8,506 nucleotides of DNA from Anaerolineales bacterium (GTDB taxonomy: Bacteria; Chloroflexota; Anaerolineae; B4-G1; DUEL01): NCBI GenBank assembly GCA_015662065.1, contig DQUX01000213.1, forward strand, positions 1 through 8,506, given 5' to 3'. The notes beneath the pieces are model-generated. The model was given only the letters and a program-made list of their open reading frames with translations. It had not been told where the DNA came from and searched no databases. Position numbers and translations under genes: made by a program. This document shows, piece by piece, positions 1-6,604 of this stretch. Numbering within the stretch: the stretch's first letter is position 1; each line of letters starts with the position of its first letter.

Positions 1-1698
1 CTGGGCTTGTTGGAGGACGATCTCGATCTGTATGGGAAGTGGAAAGCCAAGGTACATCTGGACGTGCTCGAGCGGCTCAAGGACCGGCCCAATGGCAAGT
101 ACATCGACGTGACCGCCATCACGCCGACCCCGCTGGGGGAGGGCAAGACGACGACGACCGTGGGGCTGACCCAGGCGATGGGCACGGTGCTGGGCAAGAA
201 CGTGATGTGCTGCATCCGTCAGCCCAGCATGGGGCCAACCTTCAATATCAAGGGGGGAGCGGCCGGCGGGGGGTACAGTCAGATCATCCCGATGGAGGAC
301 TTCAACCTGCATCTGACCGGCGACATCCACGCCATCGGCGTCGCCCACAACCTGGTGGCCGCCGCGCTGGACACCCGGATGTACCACGAGAGCCGCCAGT
401 CGGATGAGGCCCTCAAGCGGCGCGGGATCGACCGGCGGCTGGACATCGACCCGGAGACCATCACCTGGAACCGCGTGGTGGACGTGTGCGACCGGACCCT
501 CCGGGAGATCATGATCGGCTTCAATGACGATAAGCTCAGGGACGGTTCGCCAAGCCCCATCTTCCCCCGCAAGACCGGTTACGATATCACCGTCGCCAGC
601 GAGCTGATGGCCATTCTGGCCCTGTCCACCAGCCTCAGGGACCTGCGGGAGCGGGTCGGCAAGGTCGTGGTTGCGCTGGATAAGAAAGGGAACCCGGTCA
701 ACCTGGAGGACCTGGGCGTCGCCGGGGCGGTGACGGTCCTTCTCAAGGACGCGCTGATGCCCAACCTGATGCAGACCCTCGAGGGGCAGCCGGCCTTCGT
801 GCACGCCGGGCCGTTCGCCAATATCGCCCACGGCAACTCCTCCATCATCGCCGACCTGATCGCGGTCAAGCTGGCCGACTACGTGGTCACCGAGAGCGGC
901 TTTGGTGCCGACATCGGTATGGAGAAGTTCTTCGACATCAAGTGCCGCTACTCCGGCCTGATCCCGAACGTGGTGGTATTGGTGGCGACGGTGCGGGCCC
1001 TCAAGATGCACGGCGGCGGTCCCAAGGTCGCGCCGGGCGCGCCGCTGGACAAGGCCTACACCGAGGAGAATCTGGAGCTTCTGGAGGCGGGTCTCTGCAA
1101 CCTGGGTGCGCACATCAAGAACGCCCTGCGCTTTGGGATCCCGGTGGTCGTGGCCGTGAACCAGTTCAAGACCGACACCGACGCCGAGTTGGAGATGGTC
1201 CGCGAGTACGCGGTCGCTCAGGGGGCGGAGGGCGCGGTGGTCACCAACCACTGGGCCGAGGGCGGCGACGGCGCGGCCAAGTTGGCGGAGGCGGTGGTTG
1301 CGGCCTGCGAGAAACCCAGCAACTTCCAGTTCCTCTACCCGCTGGAGTGGTCTATCAAAGAAAAGATCGAGCATATCGCCAAGACGATCTATGGCGCAGC
1401 CGCGGTGACCTACGAGCCGTTGGCGGACAAGCAGATCGCCACCTATGAGCGGGCGGGCTTCGGCAGCCTGCCCATCTGCATGGCCAAGACCCACCTCAGC
1501 CTCAGCCACGACCCGATGCTCAAGGGCGCGCCGACGGGGTTCACGATGCCGGTGCGGGAGGTCCGGGCCAGCGTCGGCGCGGGCTTCATCTACCCGCTGA
1601 TCGGGAAGATGAGTACTATGCCCGGCCTGGCGACCCACCCGGCCTATATGGATATCGACATTGACTTGGAGACGGGCAAGATCGTGGGCCTGTTCTAG
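1..1698 (+). CDS. fhs: Formate-tetrahydrofolate ligase (formyl-THF synthetase), 5'-truncated by the window
   Basis: Cytoplasmic enzyme joining formate to tetrahydrofolate with ATP to give 10-formyl-THF, the second step of the methyl branch. The frame is open to base 1 and 565 residues are visible. In the family the L-Y-G-K-x-K-A-K segment seen here (near visible residue 12) lies about 30-40 residues from the N-terminus, so I infer roughly 25 residues are missing; the TTG at base 7 is not a credible start. Seen: nucleotide-binding loop P-L-G-E-G-K-T-T (Lys49 of the visible part), family signature K-G-G-A-A-G-G-G-Y (84-92), second signature V-A-T-V-R-A-L-K-M-H-G-G (328-339), and the usual C-terminal M-P-G-L and G-L-F ending. 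A charged stretch around visible residues 129-147 looks longer than in the Moorella enzyme, a difference known in the family. First gene of an apparent operon with the CODH/ACS genes. Confidence 0.97.
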   Translation: MGLLEDDLDLYGKWKAKVHLDVLERLKDRPNGKYIDVTAITPTPLGEGKTTTTVGLTQAMGTVLGKNVMCCIRQPSMGPTFNIKGGAAGGGYSQIIPMEDFNLHLTGDIHAIGVAHNLVAAALDTRMYHESRQSDEALKRRGIDRRLDIDPETITWNRVVDVCDRTLREIMIGFNDDKLRDGSPSPIFPRKTGYDITVASELMAILALSTSLRDLRERVGKVVVALDKKGNPVNLEDLGVAGAVTVLLKDALMPNLMQTLEGQPAFVHAGPFANIAHGNSSIIADLIAVKLADYVVTESGFGADIGMEKFFDIKCRYSGLIPNVVVLVATVRALKMHGGGPKVAPGAPLDKAYTEENLELLEAGLCNLGAHIKNALRFGIPVVVAVNQFKTDTDAELEMVREYAVAQGAEGAVVTNHWAEGGDGAAKLAEAVVAACEKPSNFQFLYPLEWSIKEKIEHIAKTIYGAAAVTYEPLADKQIATYERAGFGSLPICMAKTHLSLSHDPMLKGAPTGFTMPVREVRASVGAGFIYPLIGKMSTMPGLATHPAYMDIDIDLETGKIVGLF

Positions 1699-1729
1699 TC
1701 CGTTGTGTAATAGAAAGGAGTAAGGGGTT

Positions 1730-2065
1730 ATGGAAAAGATCGTGCTGGATGTGCCTAACCTCTGGGCCGACCATCACACTCTCCAGGTGCGCGACGCGCT
1801 GGTCAACCTAGGGGGCGTGGAGGATGTGTATGTCAGTTCGGCTTGGAAACAGGTCCTGGTGGTCTACGATGCGGCTAAGATCGACCAGGGGGCCATCGAG
1901 AAGGCGCTGGCCGGGGCCGGCTATCCGGTGGGCGAGGGGGGGGCGCCGGTGCTGGCCCAGCCCACCGAGAAGCGCCGCGACCCGAAGTGGGATGTGTTGG
2001 GTTTCCGGATGACCGAGACCAACCGGGCGGACGTGGAGATGTCCGGCGACTTCCGGAAGTGGTAG
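1730..2065 (+). CDS. Small HMA-like (ferredoxin-fold) protein lacking the CxxC metal site
   Basis: A 111-residue soluble protein with no signal peptide or membrane segment. Residues 3-67 follow the beta-alpha-beta-beta-alpha-beta pattern of heavy-metal-associated (HMA) domains: strand K-I-V-L-D-V, helix T17-L27, the G-G-V-E-D-V-Y-V turn and strand, strand V-L-V-V-Y-D, and helix G54-A63 ending in A-G-Y. Aligning the helix residues V20 and A23-L24 with the usual CxxCxxxVxxAL pattern puts A13-D14-H15-H16 where C-x-x-C should be, so the classic Cu/Zn site is absent. A tail of about 40 residues (72-111), rich in charge and Trp, matches nothing I recognise. The start is supported by AAAGGAG at 1714-1720, 9 nt upstream. 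It sits 31 nt after fhs and 17 nt before acsA, so it is probably co-transcribed. A role in metal (perhaps nickel) handling for CODH/ACS is only inference; a regulatory or structural role is equally open. Confidence 0.8.
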   Translation: MEKIVLDVPNLWADHHTLQVRDALVNLGGVEDVYVSSAWKQVLVVYDAAKIDQGAIEKALAGAGYPVGEGGAPVLAQPTEKRRDPKWDVLGFRMTETNRADVEMSGDFRKW

Positions 2066-2082
2066 TCAGGATGAGGTGAGAT

Positions 2083-4083
2083 ATGGCAAAGAAGAAAATG
2101 CGAACACCTGAGGAGGCCTCCAGGGACCAAGCGGCTGCGGCGCTTCTGGAACGGGCGTACCGGCTGGAGATAGAGACCTCCTTTTCGCGAGCCGACGAGA
2201 TCGTCCCGTGCCCCATCGGGGCGGAGGGCCTCTGCTGCAAGAACTGCGCGATGGGTCCCTGCCGGCTGGTGGGCAAGACCGATCGGGGCGTCTGCGGGGC
2301 GACCATCGCCACGGTGGTGGCCCGCAACTTCTGCCGCGCCGTGGCGGTGGGGGCAGCATCCCACTCCGACCATGGCCGCGATCTGGCCTACACCCTGCTG
2401 GGGGCGGCCGAGGGGCACGCACCCGACTACAAGATCCGCGACCCTTTCAAGCTGCTGGAGGTGGCGGGCTATCTGGGCGTCAAGACCGACGGGCGGCCGC
2501 TGGAGGAGGTGGCGCGCGACGTGGCCCTGGCGGCTTTGGGGGAGTTCGGCCGCGTTCAGGGGGAACTCCTCTATGTGAAGCGGGCCCCGCCCAAGCGACA
2601 GGAGATCTGGCGGAAGCTGGGTATCTCCCCCCGCAGCATCGACCGGGAGGTGGTGGATCTTCTCCACCGGACCCACATCGGCAACGACCAGGACGCCGAG
2701 CACCTGCTGGACCAAGCGATGCGCTGCGCGCTGTCCGACGGCTGGGGCGGCTCGATGCTGGCCACCGACATCTCCGATATTCTCTTCGGCACCCCCGCGC
2801 CGGTCCGCTCTGAGGCCAACCTGGGGGTGCTTCGCGAGGACCAGGTCAACATCATCATCCACGGCCACGAGCCGACTCTTTCGGAGATGATCGTCGCCGC
2901 AGCGCAGGACCCCGAACTGATCGAGTACGCCAAGAGCAAGGGGGCCGCAGGCATCAACCTGGCCGGCATCTGCTGCACCGCCAACGAGACGCTGATGCGG
3001 GAGGGAATCCCGCTGGCAGGCAACTTTTTGCAGCAGGAACTGGCGATCCTCACCGGCGCGGTCGAGGCGATGGTGGTGGACGTCCAGTGCATCTTCCAGG
3101 GGCTGGTGCCTGTGGCAGACCAGTTCCACACCGAGCTGATCACCACCTCGCCCAAGGTGAAGATCACCGGCGCCACCCACATCCAGTTCGACGAATCCCG
3201 GGCGCTGGAGATCGCCAAGGAGATCGTCCGTCGGGCCATCGACCGGTTCCCCGATCGGAAAGAGACCTTCATCCCCGAGATCCGCAGTCCGCTGGTGCCT
3301 GGCTTCTCCCACGAGTACATCGACTACGCCCTGGGCGGCCTCTACCGGGGCTCTCTGCGCCCGCTCAACGACGCCATCATCGCAGGGCGCATCCGGGGCG
3401 TGGTGGCCAACATCGGCTGCAACAACGCCCGCATATGCCATGACGAGCTCCATCGCTACGTGGTAACCGAGTTCATCAAGAACGACGTGCTGGTGGTGGA
3501 GACCGGCTGCGGGGCCATTGCCAGCGCCAAGCAGGGGTATATGACGCCCGAGACGGCGCTGGAGCTGGCCGGCCCGGGGCTGCGGGAGGTCTGCGAGGCG
3601 GTCGGTATCCCGCCGGTGCTCCACCTGGGCTCCTGCGTCGATAACTCCCGCATCCTCACCGTCCTGGCCCAGATGGCCACCGAGGGCGGTCTGGGGGAGG
3701 ACATCGCCGATATCCCCGCCGTCGGGATGGCGCCGGAGTGGATGAGTGAGAAGGCCCTGTCCATCGCTACCTACTGCGTGGCCTCCGGGGCCTACGTCAT
3801 CCTAGGCGGCAGCAGCGGCCCCGTCTCCGGCAGTGAGACCGTGCTCCAGATGATGAGCGAGGGGTGGGAAAAGAAGGTCGGCGGCCGGCTGGAGTTCGTC
3901 GAGGAGGGGGAGGAGATCGTCCGCCGGGCGCTGGCCCACATCGACAAGAAGCGGGCCGACCTGGGCCTGGCCGAATACGACCCCTCCAAGTGGGGCATGA
4001 GCGGCGACTGGCGGATACCGGAGATCCTGGGTCTCCCGCTGGAGGAGCGGATCGAGGCGGTCTACGGGAAAGCAGGAAAGTAG
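2083..4083 (+). CDS. acsA: Ni-Fe-S carbon monoxide dehydrogenase catalytic subunit of CODH/ACS
   Basis: A 666-residue homodimeric CODH (acsA/cooS family, usual length 630-680) that interconverts CO2 and CO; here it should feed CO to AcsB through an internal tunnel. Cys43 and Cys51 fit the intersubunit D-cluster, and Cys52, Cys55, Cys60 and Cys71 the B-cluster. The C-cluster set is complete: His in H260-G-H262, Cys298 (G-I-C-C-T), Cys336, Cys446 (G-C-N-N), Cys476 (E-T-G-C-G) and Cys518 (G-S-C-V-D-N-S). The catalytic Lys557 (S-E-K-A) and the H-S-D-H motif (94-97) of the histidine path are also present. GAGGTGAG at 2073-2080 precedes the ATG. Position directly before acsB (14-nt gap) argues for the ACS-partner form rather than a stand-alone energy-conserving CooS; no cooF or hydrogenase gene is in view. 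The nickel-insertion ATPase CooC/AcsF is not in this window. Confidence 0.97.
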   Translation: MAKKKMRTPEEASRDQAAAALLERAYRLEIETSFSRADEIVPCPIGAEGLCCKNCAMGPCRLVGKTDRGVCGATIATVVARNFCRAVAVGAASHSDHGRDLAYTLLGAAEGHAPDYKIRDPFKLLEVAGYLGVKTDGRPLEEVARDVALAALGEFGRVQGELLYVKRAPPKRQEIWRKLGISPRSIDREVVDLLHRTHIGNDQDAEHLLDQAMRCALSDGWGGSMLATDISDILFGTPAPVRSEANLGVLREDQVNIIIHGHEPTLSEMIVAAAQDPELIEYAKSKGAAGINLAGICCTANETLMREGIPLAGNFLQQELAILTGAVEAMVVDVQCIFQGLVPVADQFHTELITTSPKVKITGATHIQFDESRALEIAKEIVRRAIDRFPDRKETFIPEIRSPLVPGFSHEYIDYALGGLYRGSLRPLNDAIIAGRIRGVVANIGCNNARICHDELHRYVVTEFIKNDVLVVETGCGAIASAKQGYMTPETALELAGPGLREVCEAVGIPPVLHLGSCVDNSRILTVLAQMATEGGLGEDIADIPAVGMAPEWMSEKALSIATYCVASGAYVILGGSSGPVSGSETVLQMMSEGWEKKVGGRLEFVEEGEEIVRRALAHIDKKRADLGLAEYDPSKWGMSGDWRIPEILGLPLEERIEAVYGKAGK

Positions 4084-4091
4084 GGAGGTGA
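4084..4091 (+). promoter_or_regulatory. Ribosome binding site of acsB
   Basis: GGAGGTGA starts on the base after the acsA stop codon and lies 6 nt before the acsB ATG. It is a full 8-base match to the usual anti-Shine-Dalgarno sequence, the strongest in the window. It fixes the acsB start and suggests high translation, possibly by ribosomes re-initiating after acsA. Confidence 0.85.
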
Positions 4092-4097
4092 GGGAAC

Positions 4098-6362
4098 ATG
4101 TCACGATATATTGCCACACGAGCCATCCGCGGCGCCAACGGTCTCGTGGCGGAGGCGGACGCGCTGCTTCAAGAAGTCATTGCCGAGAAAGGGGCCGATA
4201 CCCCTGTGGCATTCCCCAACACCGCCTACTATCTGCCGGTGACCCTGGGGATGCTGGGACACGAAGTGACCAATCTGAGCGACCTGGTGCCGGTGGTGGA
4301 CCACGCCAAGAAACTCCTGCACCCCCTGCCGGATGAGAGCCTGTGGACCCCCTACCTGGGGGAGACGCTGGACGCGGGGATGGCGACCCTCCTGGCGGCA
4401 GAGGTCATCGAGGGGATTCGCTTCGCGCTGGGCGAGCAGCCGGAGCCGTATCCGGGCCTCCAACTGGCCGGCGCTACGCAGTACTCGGGCCTGGAGGACG
4501 GCCACCTCAACGGACCCATCGACGACATCCAGTTGCGCTCCTGGGGCATCCAGTTGGTGGACGGGCGGATGCCGGGCTTCGCCGCCATCGTGGGCGCGGC
4601 CCGCACCAACGAGGCCGCCGTCTCCATAGTGCGGGAGCTCCAGCGGCGGAACATCCTGACCTTTCTCTGCGGCAACGTCAACGGGCGTTCCATCATCGAT
4701 CAGTTGCACGAGGAGGGGGTGGAGATGGGGTACGATACCTACATCGTCCCCTTCGGTCGTGATACCATCTCCGCCATCTACCCCATGGGCTTCGCCACCC
4801 GTTCGGCGCTGACCTTCGGCGGCCTGAAGCCGGGTCAGTGGCGGGACATCCTCCTCTACAACAAGTTCCGCGTCTTCGCCTTCGTCCTCGCCCTGGGCGA
4901 GGTGGATGACCTGAAGTACGCCGCTGCCGCCGGGGCCATCTCCTACGGCTTTCCCACCATCGCCGACACCGTTATCCCCGAGATCCTCCCCACCGGCGTC
5001 ACCCGGTACGAGCACGTCATCTCGATGCCCTGGAACGAGATCGACGCCGAGACGGAGGAGGAGCGGGCCGCCAAGCTGGTCCAGCGGGCCATCGAGGTGC
5101 GGGGCGTCAAGGTGAAGATCACCGAGGTGCCGGTTCCGGTCCCCTACGGCTCTGCCTTCGAGGGGGAGGTGGTCCGCCGGGCCGATATGCGGATCGAGTT
5201 CGGCGGCAAGTACAGCCGGGCCTTCGAGTACCTGCGCATGGTGCCGATGGACCAGGTGGAGGACGGCAAGATCGAGGTCATCGGGCCAGGTATCGACGGG
5301 GTGGAGGTCGGCGGCGCGATGGATATGGGGATCCTGGTGGAGGTGGCCGGCCGGAAGATGCAGGAGGACTTCGAGCCGGTGCTGGAGCGGCAGATCCACT
5401 ACTTCGTCAACGGTGCCTCCGGCGTCCAGCACATCGGCCAGCGGGACATCGCCTGGATCCGCATCTCCAAGACAGCAGCGGAGAAGGGGTTCAACCTCAA
5501 GCACTTCGGCGAGATCCTCTACGCCCGACTCCACGCCGACTTCGGCGCCATCGTGGATAAGGTGCAGGTGAAGATCATCACCGACCCCGAGCTCCACGCC
5601 GAGTGGCTGGAGAAGGCGCGGCAGGCGTATGAGCGCCGCAACCGGAGGTTGGCCGACCTGACCGACGAAGCGGTGGACACCTTCTACTCCTGCATCCTCT
5701 GCCAGTCCTTCGCCCCTACTCACGTGTGCGTGGTCAGCCCGCAGCGGTTGGGGTTGTGCGGGGCGTATAACTGGCTGGACTGCAAGGCTTCCTACGAGAT
5801 CAACCCCACCGGCCCCAACCAGCCGATCCCCAAGGGACAGTGCCTGGACCCCGAAAAAGGGTACTTCACGGGGGTCAACGAGTATGCCCACGTGGCCTCC
5901 CAGGGCACGGTGGAGACCGTCTCGATGTACTCGATCATGGAGAATCCCATGACCGCCTGCGGCTGCTTCGAGTGCATCGTCATGGTCATCCCCGAGACCA
6001 ACGGGGTGATGGTCGTCAGCCGGGAGGATCCGAGCATGACCCCGGCCGGGATGACCTTCTCGACCCTGGCGGGTATGGCCGGTGGCGGCCTGCAGACCCC
6101 GGGGATCATGGGGGTGGGCAAGTTCTACCTGACCAGCCCCCGGTTCATCTCCGCCGATGGCGGCTTCAAGCGGGTGGTCTGGATGTCATCCTTCCTCAAG
6201 CAGACGATGGCCGAGGAGTTCAAGGCGGTCTGCGAGCGGGAGGGCGATCCGGACCTGATGGACAAGATCGCCGACGAGACGGTCTGCACGGATGTCGAGG
6301 GGCTGCTCCAGTTCCTGGAGGAGAAGGGTCATCCGGCTCTGAGTATGCCGCCCATATTCTAG
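4098..6362 (+). CDS. acsB: Acetyl-CoA synthase subunit of CODH/ACS (bacterial type)
   Basis: A 754-residue protein that assembles acetyl-CoA from CO, a methyl group delivered by CFeSP, and CoA. The N-terminal region (about 1-320), including the conserved N-T-A-Y-Y-L-P-V segment at 41-48, is the CODH-docking domain of bacterial ACS and is missing from archaeal CdhC. A middle alpha/beta domain follows (about 325-520), then the A-cluster domain. All A-cluster ligands are present: Cys532, Cys535, Cys544 and Cys554 for the [4Fe-4S] cubane and Cys621-Gly-Cys623 for the distal nickel, with spacing matching the Moorella enzyme. Phe538 (C-Q-S-F) corresponds to the residue near the CO channel there. 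The C-terminus ends in the typical E-E-K-G-H-P-A-L. It is about 25 residues longer than the Moorella protein (about 729) although its N-terminus is shorter, so small insertions must lie before the A-cluster. Last gene of the first tight block. Confidence 0.98.
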   Translation: MSRYIATRAIRGANGLVAEADALLQEVIAEKGADTPVAFPNTAYYLPVTLGMLGHEVTNLSDLVPVVDHAKKLLHPLPDESLWTPYLGETLDAGMATLLAAEVIEGIRFALGEQPEPYPGLQLAGATQYSGLEDGHLNGPIDDIQLRSWGIQLVDGRMPGFAAIVGAARTNEAAVSIVRELQRRNILTFLCGNVNGRSIIDQLHEEGVEMGYDTYIVPFGRDTISAIYPMGFATRSALTFGGLKPGQWRDILLYNKFRVFAFVLALGEVDDLKYAAAAGAISYGFPTIADTVIPEILPTGVTRYEHVISMPWNEIDAETEEERAAKLVQRAIEVRGVKVKITEVPVPVPYGSAFEGEVVRRADMRIEFGGKYSRAFEYLRMVPMDQVEDGKIEVIGPGIDGVEVGGAMDMGILVEVAGRKMQEDFEPVLERQIHYFVNGASGVQHIGQRDIAWIRISKTAAEKGFNLKHFGEILYARLHADFGAIVDKVQVKIITDPELHAEWLEKARQAYERRNRRLADLTDEAVDTFYSCILCQSFAPTHVCVVSPQRLGLCGAYNWLDCKASYEINPTGPNQPIPKGQCLDPEKGYFTGVNEYAHVASQGTVETVSMYSIMENPMTACGCFECIVMVIPETNGVMVVSREDPSMTPAGMTFSTLAGMAGGGLQTPGIMGVGKFYLTSPRFISADGGFKRVVWMSSFLKQTMAEEFKAVCEREGDPDLMDKIADETVCTDVEGLLQFLEEKGHPALSMPPIF

Positions 6363-6404
6363 CGCTGCCGACCGGCGGCGGAGAAAGGTGGCAGGGAGAC
6401 GGAG

Positions 6405-6438
6405 AGGGGGGCCGTCGCTGCCCGGCGGCGGTCCCCCT
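6405..6438 (+). terminator. GC-rich hairpin downstream of acsB (possible terminator or 3'-end stabiliser)
   Basis: Arms 6405-6418 and 6425-6438 form 14 pairs with two G-U wobbles around a 6-nt loop (TGCCCG). The hairpin begins 42 nt after the acsB stop. No T-run follows, so it is not a classic intrinsic terminator. In a high-GC genome it could still attenuate transcription or protect the 3' end of the upstream message, leaving different amounts of acsB and acsD RNA. The pairing is read directly from the sequence; the role is inference. Confidence 0.4.
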
Positions 6439-6487
6439 GCCGGGTCTGGCAAGGAGAAACGTCACGTCGGGAAGCGAGAGCCATCAC

Positions 6488-6516
6488 TTGACATATGTAC
6501 CGGTTTGGGCTACGCT
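6488..6516 (+). promoter_or_regulatory. Candidate sigma-70-type promoter for acsD-acsC
   Basis: A perfect -35 box TTGACA (6488-6493) is followed by a 17-nt spacer and TACGCT (6511-6516), a 3-of-6 match to the -10 consensus, in an otherwise GC-rich gap. Transcription would begin near 6523, giving a leader of about 80 nt before acsD. The -35 box overlaps the 8-base palindrome ACATATGT (6491-6498), and ACCGGT (6499-6504), also palindromic, lies in the spacer; either could be an operator half-site, but I cannot name a regulator. The -10 box is weak, so chance occurrence is possible. Confidence 0.45.
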
Positions 6517-6547
6517 CAGAAGCAGCCTGGGCCTGGATGTCGTTACG

Positions 6548-6575
6548 GTCCCTCGTCTGTGAGGGGCGAAACCCC
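6548..6575 (+). promoter_or_regulatory. Leader stem-loop(s) upstream of acsD
   Basis: Bases 6548-6554 pair with 6561-6567 (7 pairs, one G-U) around the loop GTCTGT. An overlapping alternative pairs GGGG (6563-6566) with CCCC (6572-6575) around CGAAA. The two cannot form together because they share the G-run. They sit 16-40 nt before the acsD ribosome binding site. I do not recognise a known riboswitch consensus, including cobalamin, THF or ZTP types. Confidence 0.35.
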
Positions 6576-6590
6576 AAGTAGCGTGTGTGA

Positions 6591-6597
6591 AGGAGGT
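6591..6597 (+). promoter_or_regulatory. Ribosome binding site that sets the acsD start
   Basis: AGGAGGT lies 7 nt before ATG 6605. A longer reading from GTG 6587 would put this site inside the coding sequence and has no site of its own, so ATG 6605 is preferred. The resulting N-terminus also matches the length of known AcsD proteins. Confidence 0.85.
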
Positions 6598-6604
6598 CGT
6601 TCCC

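Larger units (their letters stand above)
6363..6604 (+). other. 242-nt non-coding gap between acsB and acsD
   Basis: I see no convincing gene here on either strand: the frames that stay open are out-of-frame extensions over acsB or acsD. The left half (to about 6475) is extremely GC-rich and can form a strong hairpin and alternatives. The right half turns locally AT-rich, carries a candidate promoter, and ends in a short foldable leader and the acsD ribosome binding site. The other gene gaps of the first block are only 14-31 nt, so this one probably separates transcription or adjusts expression. Confidence 0.75.

Noticed and set aside
7..9. TTG 7 as the true fhs start
   Set aside because: The frame is open to base 1, there is no ribosome binding site, and family members have about 25-30 further residues upstream of this point.
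2236..2295. Shortened spacing between B-cluster cysteines in AcsA (Cys60 to Cys71)
   Set aside because: It is three residues shorter than in Carboxydothermus CODH-II, but the K-T-x-R-G-V-C-G-A form is a common family variant and all ligands are present.
1921..3624. 567-residue open frame on the minus strand across acsA
   Set aside because: It lies wholly antisense to the HMA-like gene and acsA, has no recognisable domain, and is a typical product of high third-position GC in the plus-strand gene.
4101..5891. 596-residue open frame on the minus strand across acsB
   Set aside because: It mirrors acsB, which has every A-cluster ligand. The composition (His, Asp, Leu, Val, Gly-rich) is that of a codon shadow.
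5840..6562. Plus-strand open frame running from acsB across the acsB-acsD gap
   Set aside because: Most of it is a shifted reading of acsB, the translation is Gly/Arg/Pro/Asp-rich, and it ignores both the hairpin and the promoter-like region.
6587..6604. GTG 6587 as the acsD start
   Set aside because: It would place AGGAGGT (6591-6597) inside the gene and has no upstream ribosome binding site; ATG 6605 fits better.
6523..6604. Cobalamin, THF or ZTP riboswitch before acsD
   Set aside because: These would suit the pathway, but I find none of their conserved boxes, and the leader is too short for a cobalamin riboswitch.
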